A stretch of DNA of 64,000 bases from Salinarchaeum laminariae (GTDB lineage: Archaea; Halobacteriota; Halobacteria; Halobacteriales; Salinarchaeaceae): contig NZ_CP096270.1 of the NCBI RefSeq assembly GCF_023204835.1, forward strand, positions 1,612,001 to 1,676,000, given 5' to 3'. Below, piece after piece: positions 34,119 to 43,715 of the stretch (position 1 is its first letter; every line of letters begins with the position of its first letter). Under the pieces are notes generated by a model. That model was given only the letters and a program-made list of their open reading frames with translations. It was not told the DNA's origin and ran no database searches. Both the position numbers and the translations under genes were made by a program.

Positions 34119-34916
34119 GTGCCACGAGCGGTCGCGATCAACGTCGGCGCCAACAGCTCGCTACCGGGGTTCCGTGGGCCGATTCACCCCGACGGGAGCG
34201 CTGTCTACGTGCCGATCCCCGAGCGCGAGCCCATCGCTGCTGAAGCTGCCGACGACGTCCCGACCTACGCCGACCTCGATCTGCCGATCGAGATTCCAGC
34301 GGCCCACCGCGACACGCAGCTCCACCTCGATCCGTCGTTCGCCGAGTATCCCCACTGCAGCGAGTACACCTACGGCGACGATTACGGCGTGAAGGCTGCA
34401 CCGCTGCTCGACCTCGAATCGGGCGACTTCGTCTACTTCTACGCGACGCTCCGGACGGTCGACTACGGCGAGGGATCGGCCGAACCACCACGTGCGCTTC
34501 CCGACGCAGTTCCCACTGAGGCTGTGGCCGAGGGGTCGAGCGACCCGGCGGTCGAGGACTGGCGCCCACCTGAGTGGGGTGCGTTCGTGATCGGCGCGTT
34601 CGAACTCGATCGCGACCCGATCGCCGGCGAGGAACTCGACGACTGTCCCGCGAGCGTTCGTGCGCGCCTCGCGGAGAACGCACACGTCAGACGGGAGACC
34701 ACCGACGCGGCGGTGTTCCTGCTCGGCACTCCCGAGCGCTCCGGGCTGCTCGACACCGCGATTCCCCTGTCGACGCCGGCGGGTGGCACCGATGCGAACG
34801 CGATCGTCACCGAGCTCTCTGCGGACTCCGGGAAGGGGCCGTGGTGGCGACGGCCGCTCCGGTTCGAGGAAGACCCGACCGCAGCGCTCGCGTCCGTCGT
34901 CGAGGCATCGCGCTGA
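34119..34916 (+). CDS. Nmad3-like putative nucleotide modification protein
   Basis: 265 residues from a GTG at 34119 (MPRAVAINVGANSSLPGFRGP). The start and the segments PTYADLDLPIEIP, HCSEYTYGDDYGVKAAPLLDLESGDFVYFYATL and WGAFVIGAFEL resemble the Nmad3 family, proposed from comparative genomics to act in DNA base hypermodification. No catalytic residue set is known to me. It stands just upstream of dnaG with 149 bases between and next to tRNA-Thr. Confidence 0.6.
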   Translation: MPRAVAINVGANSSLPGFRGPIHPDGSAVYVPIPEREPIAAEAADDVPTYADLDLPIEIPAAHRDTQLHLDPSFAEYPHCSEYTYGDDYGVKAAPLLDLESGDFVYFYATLRTVDYGEGSAEPPRALPDAVPTEAVAEGSSDPAVEDWRPPEWGAFVIGAFELDRDPIAGEELDDCPASVRARLAENAHVRRETTDAAVFLLGTPERSGLLDTAIPLSTPAGGTDANAIVTELSADSGKGPWWRRPLRFEEDPTAALASVVEASR

Positions 34917-35065
34917 CTGGCGCAGGGCCGCCCAATTGGGGGCGCAAGATCGGGTGCGGTCGCTCGCATCTCTCTCATCCGATAGGACTTTGCGTGCTCA
35001 TCGTCTTAGATGGAGCCAACCTTCGGGTCGACGGATCGATCGAACGTCCCCGTCGCCCACTACCC

Positions 35066-36559
35066 ATGGACAACTCTGCGAAGTATCTCATCCACGCCGC
35101 GTTCGCTGCAGACGGTATCGTCGAGCGAAGCGACGTCGTCGGCGCCGTCTACGGCCAGACCGAGGGCCTCCTCGGCGAGGAGCTCGACATCCGTCGGCTC
35201 CAGGAGTCCTCGAAGCTCGGCCGGATCGACGTCGAGGTACAGGCCGCAGGCGGCCAGTCCGCCGGCGAAATCACGATCGCAACGAGTCTCGATCGCGTCG
35301 AGACTGCGACCCTCGGGGCCGCACTCGAGACGATCGACCGCGTCGGGCCCTGCCGCGCGAGCATCGAGGTGACCAATCTCGAAGACGTGCGCGCAGCCAC
35401 GCGCCGGAACGTCGTCGACCGCGCCCAGCAGCTTCTACTCGAGGAGTTCGAAGGCGCGACGAGCGACGAGATCGTCGAAGAGGTCCGCCGCCGCGTCGCG
35501 ACCGCCGACGTCACGACCTACGAGGAGCTCCCAGCCGGGCCGAGCGTCGCCGACGGCGACGCGATCGTCGTCGTGGAGGGCCGCGCCGACGTGAAGGCGC
35601 TGCTCGCTGCCGGCGTCAAGAACGCCATCGCCGTGGAGGGGACCGACGTCCCCGAGTCCGTCGCCGAACTCAGCCGCGAGCGCCGGACCACGACGTTTCT
35701 CGATGGAGACCGCGGCGGCGAGTTGATCCTCCAGGAGCTCCGGCAGATCGGTGACGTCGACGCGGTGGCTTTCGCGCCCATCGACCGCTCCGTCGAGGAC
35801 CTCTCCCGATCGGAGATCCTCGCGGCGCTCCGGAGCACCGTCGACGTCGGCGCGCTCGGCGACGCTGCCAGTGCGAGCGATCTCGCCGACGCCGCCCGAG
35901 CCCGAACCTCCGGGGGGACGGCGATCCAGACGCCCAGCACGGGTAGCGATCCCGACGGCCCCGACGCGGTCGACGACTCTGCGCTCGCCGAGGAGGATGG
36001 CGACTCGGTGACCGACCTCGACGGGGTGGAATCCGCCGACGCTCCCGAGGACGGCCACGACCGCGCCGATTCGACCGATCCGACGCCCTCGGAGGACGAC
36101 GAGGGGACAGCCAGGACCGCCCAGCCCGACAATGCCGGCCGTGATGCTGCCGAGCGTGCTGACGACGAGCTTGGAACGGACGCCGATCGTTCGGAAAACC
36201 CGACGAATACGGCGGCAACGGAGCAGTCCGGATCCGAGACGGCCGCGTCCGATGCCGCAGACGTCCCCCGAACGATCCACGACCACGTCGAGGATATCGT
36301 GGGTACCGACGAGGCACGGTTTCTCGACGGCGAGACCGAGGAGCTTGCGACCGTCGACGCATCGGACGCCTTCGAGTCTCTCCGGGACGCGGACGCAGTT
36401 CCGGCGACGATCGTCCTCGACGCAACGCTCGACCAGCGACTCCTCGATCTCGCCGCCCAGCGGGGCGTTCGCGAGATCGTCGCGGTCGAGCTCGGGGAGT
36501 TCGCGAAACGCCCGACGGACGTCCGGATTAGGGCGGCGTCGGCGCTCCTCGGCGAGTAG
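35066..36559 (+). CDS. dnaG: Archaeal DnaG-like primase / exosome subunit
   Basis: 497 residues from the ATG at 35066 (MDNSAKYLIHAAFAADG), the conserved archaeal start. The Toprim domain (about 168-260) has IVVVEGRADVKALLAAGV with the catalytic Glu and TTFLDGDRGG with the D-x-D pair. A long Asp/Ser/Thr-rich linker (about 285-400) separates it from the conserved C-terminal domain (VEDIVGTDEARFLDGE ... DVRIRAASALLGE). Archaeal DnaG is a core component of the RNA exosome that helps poly(A) binding, and can also act as a primase. The linker is a typical halophile insert. Confidence 0.93.
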   Translation: MDNSAKYLIHAAFAADGIVERSDVVGAVYGQTEGLLGEELDIRRLQESSKLGRIDVEVQAAGGQSAGEITIATSLDRVETATLGAALETIDRVGPCRASIEVTNLEDVRAATRRNVVDRAQQLLLEEFEGATSDEIVEEVRRRVATADVTTYEELPAGPSVADGDAIVVVEGRADVKALLAAGVKNAIAVEGTDVPESVAELSRERRTTTFLDGDRGGELILQELRQIGDVDAVAFAPIDRSVEDLSRSEILAALRSTVDVGALGDAASASDLADAARARTSGGTAIQTPSTGSDPDGPDAVDDSALAEEDGDSVTDLDGVESADAPEDGHDRADSTDPTPSEDDEGTARTAQPDNAGRDAAERADDELGTDADRSENPTNTAATEQSGSETAASDAADVPRTIHDHVEDIVGTDEARFLDGETEELATVDASDAFESLRDADAVPATIVLDATLDQRLLDLAAQRGVREIVAVELGEFAKRPTDVRIRAASALLGE

Positions 36560-36738
36560 TCGGCTGCGGTAGCGTTGCGCGGTAGTGTTCAGTGTGGGGT
36601 GCAGGATCCTGATGGCTGGACAGCTGCGCGGTTGGATTCGCAATATGGCGTGCGATGCTGAACCAGAGAGCGAGAGAGCTACTGCTGGAAGTCGTCGTAG
36701 TTCCCACAGTCTGTCGGCGGAGTCGACGCCGACTGCAG

Positions 36739-38094
36739 TCAGAAGGTCACGCCGGTGACCGTCACGACCCCAGCAGCGACCGCGAAACCGGCTGCCGCGA
36801 GCGCTCCGGCGAGCGTCGCCGTGAAGTTGACGCCGGAGTTCCCGAGAATCGTCCCCTCGATGACGGCACCGAGCAGCGAGTCGACGGTCATGCCGGTTGC
36901 GCCACCGAGTGCGATCGCGACCGCGCCGACGAGCGAAATCTCGGGGAAGGCGAGGAAGGCGAGCACGCCAATGGTGAGGGTGCCCATCGCGCCCGCGGCG
37001 GTTCCCTGCCACGTGACGGCCCCGTCGGTTCCTGGCGGCACCGGCTTCAACGAGGTGATTAGGCGGGTGCCGTCGAACGCGCCGCCGATCTCGCTGGAGA
37101 GCGTGTCGCCGAGTGCGGTCGCGACTGCCCCAGCGAAGGCGAATGGAACGAGCGCCGTCGGTGCCTCGAGGAATCCTGCCTCGACAGCGGCGAGCGTACA
37201 GACCGCGCCGACGGCGACCAGCGAGTTCGCGAGCACGTTCGTTCCCCCACGGTTGCCGCCGTTCTCTTCGGCGACCCCACGCTCCAGCTTCGTCTCGTAA
37301 CGGAACTTCGTCGCGAGTCCGCCGACGCCGAAGAACGTGAGCAGCAGTCCGAACCACGCGTAGTCCGCGAGCACGATCGTGACGAGCCCGAGCAGGACGC
37401 CCGCGAGCACGCCCTCCAGCGACGCAGTGTCGAGGACGTATGAGAGGACGCCGAAGACCACCATCACTGCGACGGCGATCGCGACTGCGCTGGGATCCGC
37501 GCCAGCGTCGACGGCCGAGAGGAACCAGAGGACCAGCCCGACGGTCAGGAGCACTGGGGGCTCGTCCCTGGGGAACAGCATCGATCGGATCAGCGCGCCG
37601 ACGAGCGCGCCGGTCAGACAGAGCAACAGCAGGCTTCCCGCTTCGATCGAATCGCCGGCGAGCAGCGTCGTGCCGGCCATGCCGATCGCGGCGCCAGCGG
37701 TCCCGGCGCCGAGGAAGCCAAGCGTCGGTGCGACCGAGGAGTGCGCTCTAACGACCTCCGCGCCGACGTTTCCGATCGCGACGAGGAGCACGCTGCCGGC
37801 GAACACCGTGACCGGGAGGTCGCCGAAGACGGAGAGGCCGCCGAGAACGGTCGCCGCGAGCGCGAAGTCGAAGAGTGCGCGAAGCCGCCCGGCCTCGCGG
37901 TCAGCGGGGCGGGCGAACAGCTCGAACACCGGTCCCCGCGTTATCGCGAGCGCTGCTGCGGCGACGACGACGAAGGGGACGATCGCGGCTCGTCCCAGCA
38001 GCGGCGCAGCGAGTGCGAGCGCCCCCACTCCACCGAAGGCGCTGGCTCGCCGCACGCTCGAGTTCACAGTATCGGGGCTTTCGCGGAGGACCAC
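36739..38094 (-). CDS. DUF92 (TMEM19-like) membrane protein
   Basis: The 451-residue protein has about ten transmembrane segments. The C-terminal half carries the DUF92 signature GDTLSSEIGGAFDGTRLITSLKPVPPGTDGAVTWQGTAAG, which is related to CDP-archaeol/phytol-phosphate kinase-type membrane proteins (VTE6 family). The N-terminal 190 residues are additional helices seen in haloarchaeal members. It may process a lipid phosphate. Its nearest neighbours, the prenyltransferase pair, also point to isoprenoid lipids, though they are on the other side of a divergent gap. Confidence 0.8.
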   Translation of the reverse strand: MVLRESPDTVNSSVRRASAFGGVGALALAAPLLGRAAIVPFVVVAAAALAITRGPVFELFARPADREAGRLRALFDFALAATVLGGLSVFGDLPVTVFAGSVLLVAIGNVGAEVVRAHSSVAPTLGFLGAGTAGAAIGMAGTTLLAGDSIEAGSLLLLCLTGALVGALIRSMLFPRDEPPVLLTVGLVLWFLSAVDAGADPSAVAIAVAVMVVFGVLSYVLDTASLEGVLAGVLLGLVTIVLADYAWFGLLLTFFGVGGLATKFRYETKLERGVAEENGGNRGGTNVLANSLVAVGAVCTLAAVEAGFLEAPTALVPFAFAGAVATALGDTLSSEIGGAFDGTRLITSLKPVPPGTDGAVTWQGTAAGAMGTLTIGVLAFLAFPEISLVGAVAIALGGATGMTVDSLLGAVIEGTILGNSGVNFTATLAGALAAAGFAVAAGVVTVTGVTF

Positions 38095-38293
38095 TTAACG
38101 CTCCCGAACCCCCGACTGCGCGGTAATCCGTGCCTACTCTGGGCCACAGGCAGCGCCGTGCGGGTAATTCCACTGGCGCATTGGCCGTAGCAAAGGTTCT
38201 GGGGGTCGACGAGGTCTGGCGAGGGTCCGAGAGGGGCCCGATTCGCTCCGGGAATCAGACGGTTTTAGATGGAGACGGCCGTCGGCCCACATC

Positions 38294-38902
38294 GTGGGAC
38301 TCTACGATCGGTACCTCGCGTTGCGGGTACGGTCCGCCGAGGGCACGCCGCCTGCCCACGTCGCGCTCGTCATCACCGAGCGTGACCTGCTCGAGCCGGG
38401 CGCATACGACACGCTGTCGGAGTTTCTCGAGTGGGCGTTCGCCTACGGCGCCGAGCGGGTCACCGTCTACGTCAGCGTCCTCGATCCAGAGGCAGTCGCG
38501 CCGTTACGCCGCGGGCTCGAATCCGCCGCTACGCCACGCGATACTGCCGTTCACGGGCCCGACGAACGCACCGACTCAGACGCGCCGATTCAGGTCAGCG
38601 TCGGTCTCGGTGGCAAACACGAGTTCACGGAAGCCGTCCGATCGCTGGCGGAGGAGGCCGCGAACGGCGACCTCGACCCCGCGAAGATCGACGAGGCCGA
38701 CATCGAGTCCGAACTCGTCCTCGCAGAGGAGCCGGATCTCGTGATCAAGACCGGTGCCGAGCGCCTCTCGGATTTCATGATCTGGCAGTCAGTCTACTCG
38801 GAGCTGTATTTCACAGACGTCAACTGGCGAGATTTCCGCAAACGGGACTATTTGCGCGCAATCAGAGAGTATACCGACCGCTCGCGACGCTTCGGACAGT
38901 GA
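38294..38902 (+). CDS. Short cis-prenyltransferase homologue lacking the catalytic Asp motif
   Basis: 202 residues from a GTG at 38294. The C-terminal half is clearly of the undecaprenyl-diphosphate synthase family: GAERLSDFMIWQSVYSELYF, TDVNWRDFRKRDYLRAIREY and the C-terminal R-R-F-G. The N-terminal catalytic D-G-N-R-R motif is absent; the equivalent place reads PAHVALVITERDLLEP. R-T-x-G is changed to K-T-G. By analogy with NgBR/Nus1, which lacks the catalytic Asp yet supplies a C-terminal R-x-G to its partner, this could be the regulatory subunit of a heteromeric enzyme. It converges with the full-length homologue, 97 bases away. Confidence 0.75.
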   Translation: MGLYDRYLALRVRSAEGTPPAHVALVITERDLLEPGAYDTLSEFLEWAFAYGAERVTVYVSVLDPEAVAPLRRGLESAATPRDTAVHGPDERTDSDAPIQVSVGLGGKHEFTEAVRSLAEEAANGDLDPAKIDEADIESELVLAEEPDLVIKTGAERLSDFMIWQSVYSELYFTDVNWRDFRKRDYLRAIREYTDRSRRFGQ

Positions 38903-38999
38903 CATCGGTGCGACGCGCTGCTGATCGATAGCGACTTTCTCGATTCCGCCGCTCATCGCTCGGTCGCTTTCGACTGTAGGTTCTCTCTCTCGACGCCAG

Positions 39000-39941
39000 T
39001 CACTCGCTCGAGGCCGCCACGTCGGAGGATTCGGGAACCTCGGGCGGCTCGCCGTCGGCCGGTCGCTCTCCGGCTGGCAGCGCGTCGCGACAGCGCCTGA
39101 TGGTCTCGCGTGCCTCGGCGAGTTCGACGCCCCCCAGCGCGCGCACAAGCGCGAGTCCGCGCCGGGCGCGGGTGCGCCGCCAGGACTCCTCTCGGTGTTC
39201 GTACGTCCGGAGGCCGCGCAGGAAATCTACGCGAGAGAACTCCGGCCAGTAGGGCGCACAGAAATACACCGCAGCCTCGTTGCCGTTCGCGTGCCAGGGG
39301 AGGAAGTTGCTGGTCCGCTGATCGCCGCCGGTCCGGACGATCAGGTCGACGTCTCGGACTCGCCGATCGTACAGCCGATCCGCGACCGTGTCCACGTCGA
39401 TCTCGGCGGGGTCGATCTCCCCGGTCGCCGCGGCGTCCACGACGTCGCGGGCCGCCGAGAGCATCGTCTCCCGGCCACCGTAGGCCAGCGCGATGTTGAG
39501 CACGAACTCGTCGTACCCCTCGGTGCGCTCCTCGGCGTAATCGATGGCCTCCTGCACCCGTTCGGGCAGTCGCGGGACGTCGCCGATCGCCCGAATCGAA
39601 ACCTCGTTCTCGTGGACGCGATCGGCGTCGGCGAAGTCATAGAGCTTCTCTTCGGCGAGATCGAAGATGACGTCGAGCTGTTCCTGCGGCCGATCGAAGT
39701 TCTCCGTCGAGAACGTGTAGAGGGTCAGTTCCTCGATACCGAGCGTCTGGCACCACTCGAGGACGTCCTGGGTCGTCTTGACGCCCTCGCGGTGGCCGTC
39801 GCTCGCGTCGGCACCGTGTTTGCGGGCGTATCGGCGGTTGCCGTCCTGGATGACTGCGACGTGCGCCGGCGGCTCGTCGATCGCTCGCACGAGCTGGCGC
39901 TCGTACGCCTTGTGTATCCGGGTTCGAAGCCACTCGATCAC
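39000..39941 (-). CDS. uppS: Cis-prenyltransferase (undecaprenyl-diphosphate synthase family), catalytic subunit
   Basis: 313 residues from a GTG at 39941 (VIEWLRTRIHKAYERQLV), with GGAGTGG upstream. The catalytic motif HVAVIQDGNRRYARK, GHREGVKTTQDVLEWC, LTLYTFSTENFDRP and DLIVRTGGDQRTSNFLPW are all present, so the active site is complete. In contrast, the region equal to Y-S-E-L-Y-F reads NEAAVYF, and the C-terminal R-R-F-G is missing (HREESWRRTRARRG). The enzyme makes long cis-polyprenyl diphosphates for glycosyl carrier lipids such as dolichol phosphate in S-layer glycosylation. The Pro/Glu-rich tail is family-specific. Confidence 0.88.
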   Translation of the reverse strand: MIEWLRTRIHKAYERQLVRAIDEPPAHVAVIQDGNRRYARKHGADASDGHREGVKTTQDVLEWCQTLGIEELTLYTFSTENFDRPQEQLDVIFDLAEEKLYDFADADRVHENEVSIRAIGDVPRLPERVQEAIDYAEERTEGYDEFVLNIALAYGGRETMLSAARDVVDAAATGEIDPAEIDVDTVADRLYDRRVRDVDLIVRTGGDQRTSNFLPWHANGNEAAVYFCAPYWPEFSRVDFLRGLRTYEHREESWRRTRARRGLALVRALGGVELAEARETIRRCRDALPAGERPADGEPPEVPESSDVAASSE

Positions 39942-40098
39942 GGGTACCACTCCGTCACAATGTCGAAATCGCTCGCTCGCCATTTGTAGGTTTCCGTCAG
40001 CGCGCTCCCAATCGTGGGCTGTGCTCGCACTCTGCTCGTCTGCGTCGCGCCAACTGGGCGACGCCACGGTTTTGGGCCAGTGCGCGAAACGAGGGATA

Positions 40099-40602
40099 AT
40101 GCGCTATCTCGCTGCGGTCGACACCGTCCACACCGCGGCCGCCGTGAGTGACTATCTCGGCAGACGCCTCGGTGTCGACGACGAGGTGGTCGCCGTCACG
40201 GTCCACGCGACGGAGAGCGACGCGGCCGGAGAGGACGCTGGCGCCGTGGACGCATCCACCGCTGATACTGCCGATGCGGCTACTCCAACAGGATTCGCCG
40301 TCGATTCGACGGCCGAACGCGACGGGCTAGAAGCACTGAACGTGATCGGCGTCCGTCTGGCGGTTCCGGAGGTCGACACCGTCGAGCGTCTTGGCGACGT
40401 CGCCGCCGAACTCCTCGACGCTGCTTCGACGTTCGACGTGGACGAGATCGTGCTCGGTCGTCGCGCCGGAACGATGGACTCGGCCGAAGAGTCCCCCGAG
40501 GCCGGACTGGAGCTCCCCGAGGGCGAGCTGGGGTCTACCGCGGCGGCAGTGCTGGCAGGCGCGGATCGGCCGGTCGTCGTTCTTCCCTCTGTCGGCGACT
40601 GA
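40099..40602 (+). CDS. Usp-like haloarchaeal protein
   Basis: 167 residues from the ATG at 40099 (MRYLAAVDTVHTAAAVSDYL). The pattern is a Usp-like alpha/beta fold: an N-terminal strand AAVDT, VVAVTV, VDEIVLGRRAGTM and a closing ADRPVVVLPSVGD. A low-complexity Ala/Asp/Thr insert occupies residues about 35-70. The ATP loop G-x2-G-x9-G-S is not well formed, so nucleotide binding is doubtful. It is divergent from uppS. Confidence 0.7.
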   Translation: MRYLAAVDTVHTAAAVSDYLGRRLGVDDEVVAVTVHATESDAAGEDAGAVDASTADTADAATPTGFAVDSTAERDGLEALNVIGVRLAVPEVDTVERLGDVAAELLDAASTFDVDEIVLGRRAGTMDSAEESPEAGLELPEGELGSTAAAVLAGADRPVVVLPSVGD

Positions 40603-40773
40603 GTCGAATTCGGCCAGACCGGGTCGATATGGGCGAAATCGGGCAGGAGCTACTTGTAGGAGGCCCCGAAATCGGTCTGGCATGTGCCGACGTGACGGGG
40701 GTTCACGGTACGGTCCGACCGGACGAGGATCGCGGCCACAGCGCCCCGACCGGCGAGCGCGGGGGCGGTTCCG

Positions 40774-41613
40774 GTGAGTTCGACCACGGGCCGCCGCCGG
40801 ATCTACGGTATCGACTTCAGCGGCGCACAGGACGCCGGACGGAACGTCTGGCTGGCGAGTGCAACCCGGCGGGAGGGCACGCTCCTCGTCGAGGGCTGTT
40901 TCCCCGGCGAGGCGCTCCCTGGCTCCGCCGCCGATCGCGAGGAGTGCCTGCCGGCGCTCCGGTCGTTCCTCGCCGGTGCCGACGACGCGATCATCGGCAT
41001 GGACGTTCCGTTCGGCCTCCCGGCCGAGCTCGTCGACGAGGGGACCTGGCCGGCGTTCGCGCAAGCATTCCCAAACGACGCAGCGGGGCCGACCGAGTGG
41101 GCCGAGGCCTGCCGCGATCGCGCGGAGACACTCGATCGCGACCGCGTCGAACTCAAGCGCGCGACCGACGACGAGACCGGTGCGCCCTTCTCTCCGTACA
41201 ATCTCCGGATGCGATCGAGCACCTACTACGCCATCTCGTCGGTGCTCGCTCCGCTCGTCCAGGCCGACGCTGCGAGCGTGCTGCCGATGCTCCCGCCGAA
41301 CCCTGGCGTCGCGTGGCTGGTCGAGGCCTGCCCTGCCGTGACGCTGGATCGGCTTGGACTCGACGCCGAGGGGTACAAAAACGACGACGAAGCTGCCGAA
41401 GAGCGCCGAGCCGAGATCGTCGACTCGCTCGTTGCGGGACCGGCAACGATCGCGCCTGACGTCCGAGAGTCGGCGATCGCTGAGCCGGACGGCGATGCGC
41501 TCGATGCGGTACTCGCCGCTGTCGGCGTGACGATGGCGCTGGAGCGCGGCGAACCGACCTCTCCGGGAACCGTCGACGCCAGAACGCGGATCGAGGGCAA
41601 GATCTACGCCTGA
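40774..41613 (+). CDS. DUF429 family protein
   Basis: 279 residues from a GTG at 40774. The N-terminal YGIDFSGAQDAGRNVWLA is the DUF429 hallmark, a predicted RNase H-like fold with an acidic catalytic residue (Asp in G-I-D-F). AIIGMDVPFGLPAELV and VAWLVEACPAVTLDRL are further family elements. The function is unknown; nuclease or nucleotide-handling activity is a prediction from fold only. A nested-hairpin repeat begins 9 bases after the stop codon. Confidence 0.8.
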   Translation: MSSTTGRRRIYGIDFSGAQDAGRNVWLASATRREGTLLVEGCFPGEALPGSAADREECLPALRSFLAGADDAIIGMDVPFGLPAELVDEGTWPAFAQAFPNDAAGPTEWAEACRDRAETLDRDRVELKRATDDETGAPFSPYNLRMRSSTYYAISSVLAPLVQADAASVLPMLPPNPGVAWLVEACPAVTLDRLGLDAEGYKNDDEAAEERRAEIVDSLVAGPATIAPDVRESAIAEPDGDALDAVLAAVGVTMALERGEPTSPGTVDARTRIEGKIYA

Positions 41614-41622
41614 CCACCTACC

Positions 41623-41744
41623 TTTTTTCTTGTCGGGTTTCCTCGCGAGCCGGAGGCTCGTGGTTCGAGAGAGCGAAGCTCTCTCGTCATCACGAAAGAC
41701 GCGAAGCGTCTTTCGAACGACTGCGGGAACCCTCCTAGAAAAAA
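41623..41744 (+). repeat. Nested-hairpin repeat, copy B
   Basis: It has the same length as copy A. Positions 41635-41736 are identical over 102 bases to 10915-11016. The 5' arm has diverged (TTTTTTCTTGTCGGG in place of TTTTTTCGAGGAGGG), so the outer stem no longer pairs fully, while the inner stems stay perfect. Confidence 0.88.
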
Positions 41745-42026
41745 TCTGCACCGCGAGAGCGAAGCTCTCGCGAGCTCTGGCTCGCTCCGCTCGCCAGAAG
41801 ACCAAAAAAGACCGATAGCTCGGGGCTTCGTCCCTCACTATCGGCGAACCGCTCGCTCCCTTCGGTCGCTCGCGGACGCTTTTGAACGGGAACCGCCTCA
41901 CCTGCCGTGGTTAATCGGTTCGCCAAACTACTGTAGCTGTTCATCGGCGCTGCCGCTCCTCGATCCTGGCTTCCGAAAGAAGAAACGCGAAACCGCACCG
42001 AACCGATTCGAGATCGAGCCGTCCGC
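41745..42026. other. Hairpin-rich convergent intergenic region
   Basis: After copy B come further stem-loops: GCGAGAGCGAAGCTCTCGC (about 41753-41771), CTCTGGCTCGCTCCGCTCGCC, and CGATAGCTCGGGGCTTCGTC with CCTCACTATCG (about 41812-41843). It separates the convergent DUF429 and amt genes, so bidirectional termination is a reasonable role. No gene is seen. Confidence 0.6.
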
Positions 42027-43715
42027 TCAGACTGCGTCGACGCCGGTCTCGCCGGTTCGCACCTGCGTGGCTGACGTGACGGGGAGGACGAAGACCTTGC
42101 CGTCACCGGGCTCGCCGGTGTTGGCGGCCTCGCGGATCGCTTCGACGACCTCCTCGGCGGGGACGTCGGAGACGACGCACTCGATTTTGACCTTCTGATG
42201 AAGGTCGACCGTGTACTCCTCGCCGCGCCACTGGCCCTTCTTCGCGGGCTGTGAGCCGCGGCCGGAGACGTTCGTGACCGTCAGCGACGGTGCGCCAACT
42301 TCCGCGAGCGCCTTCTTCACGGCACCGAGGCGGTCGGGTCGGACGACGGCCATGACCATCTCGATGTCGGCGGCGAACTCGCCGCCGTCAGTTCGGAGCT
42401 TCTCTTCCGGGATCGCCGTGCCGCCATCCGCCGCGATGTCGGGCTTGCCGAACTCTGGGTAGGTGTCGACGCCGTGTTCGGAGACGTCGAGGCCCTCACG
42501 CTCGTGTTCGGGCGTGACGCGTGCCTGCCCGATGGCCTTGAGACCGCCCCAGATCGCTGCGGTCGCGGCGACCGTCCAGGCCGTGATCATCGCGACGCCC
42601 AGCAGCTGGGCGATGAACGCTTCGCCGATACTGGTTCCGCCCAGCGCCGCGTCGGTCGCGACGAACGGGTAGAGCAGCGTCCCGAGCACGCCTGCAGAGC
42701 CGTGGACCGGGAAGACCGCACAGACGTCGTCGATCTTGAGCGTCTTCTCGACGAAGCCAAAGACGAGCGGGAGCTGCGCACCGGCGAGACCGCCGACGAC
42801 GAACGCGCCCCACCACGTGGTGACGTTCGGAATCGCCGTGATGCCGACGAGGCCGGCGAGCATACCGTTGGCGACGTAGAGCGTGTCGACCTTGCCGGTC
42901 TTGAACCACGCAACGCCGCCTGCGCCGATCGCGCCCATCGCCATTGCGACGGTGGTCGTCAACACGACGCGGCCGAGGACGCCCCCGTTGAGCACCCACT
43001 CACCACTTTCCTGCACGACGATCGACGCCGTGCCGACGTTGAACCCGTACCAGCCGAAGGCCAGCAGAAGCGTTCCCAGCACTGCGAACGTGAGCGAGTG
43101 GCCAGGGATGACGTTGACGCTCCCGTCCTCGTTGTACCGATCCATGCGCGGACCGAGCATCCAGGCAGCGGTGAGGCCGGCGATACCGCCCATGCCGTGG
43201 ACGATCATGCCGCCCGCGAAGTCCTGGAAGGGAGTATCGAGGAACTCGGTGACCCAGGCACCGGACCAGGTCATCGCGAGGACGACCGGGTAGATCACGG
43301 CTGCCAGCAGGAAGGTGTACGCGATGTAGGCGCGGAGCTTCGCACGCCCTGCGACCGCGCCGGACACGATCGTCGCCGCCGTCATCGCGAACACTGCGCC
43401 GTAGAACCAGCCGGTACCCCAGGATGCCGCCGAGTTGTTCGGCGTGAATGCCCAGCCGCCGGTCGACCCGATCAGGTCGCCCACGAGTGGGGCGAGCCCC
43501 GATCCGATCAGCAGGAAAGCGAGAACCCCGACCGACCAGGTTAGCAGGTTCTTCGTCAACTGGTTCGCGACGTTCTTCGAGCGGACCTGCCCAGCTTCGA
43601 GCATGGCGAAGCCCGCGTGCATGAAGAAGATTAGGAAGGAGACGACCAGAATCCACGAGTAGTTGATCGCGGAGGCGGTGTCCGCGCTGATCTGTGCGGG
43701 CAGAGCGCTCAACAT
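42027..43715 (-). CDS. amt: Ammonium transporter fused to a PII signalling domain
   Basis: In this 562-residue protein, residues about 1-430 are an Amt/Rh channel with eleven helices. The two pore histidines lie in GMIVHGMGG and FPVHGSAG, and the conserved Asp precedes the first (QDFAGGM). After a linker, residues 450-562 are a complete GlnK/PII domain: [22 protein letters not shown], a T-loop with [19 protein letters not shown] (Tyr at domain position 52, equal to Tyr51 of PII) and [10 protein letters not shown]. Separate amt and glnK genes are the rule. Here the regulator is covalently attached, so the T-loop can sense 2-oxoglutarate/ATP and plug its own pore. The start at 43715 gives [10 protein letters not shown]. 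Confidence 0.92.
   Translation of the reverse strand: MLSALPAQISADTASAINYSWILVVSFLIFFMHAGFAMLEAGQVRSKNVANQLTKNLLTWSVGVLAFLLIGSGLAPLVGDLIGSTGGWAFTPNNSAASWGTGWFYGAVFAMTAATIVSGAVAGRAKLRAYIAYTFLLAAVIYPVVLAMTWSGAWVTEFLDTPFQDFAGGMIVHGMGGIAGLTAAWMLGPRMDRYNEDGSVNVIPGHSLTFAVLGTLLLAFGWYGFNVGTASIVVQESGEWVLNGGVLGRVVLTTTVAMAMGAIGAGGVAWFKTGKVDTLYVANGMLAGLVGITAIPNVTTWWGAFVVGGLAGAQLPLVFGFVEKTLKIDDVCAVFPVHGSAGVLGTLLYPFVATDAALGGTSIGEAFIAQLLGVAMITAWTVAATAAIWGGLKAIGQARVTPEHEREGLDVSEHGVDTYPEFGKPDIAADGGTAIPEEKLRTDGGEFAADIEMVMAVVRPDRLGAVKKALAEVGAPSLTVTNVSGRGSQPAKKGQWRGEEYTVDLHQKVKIECVVSDVPAEEVVEAIREAANTGEPGDGKVFVLPVTSATQVRTGETGVDAV

Noticed and set aside
35435..37357. 640-residue minus-strand frame opposite dnaG
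   Set aside because: Antisense shadow; dnaG and the DUF92 gene account for the region.
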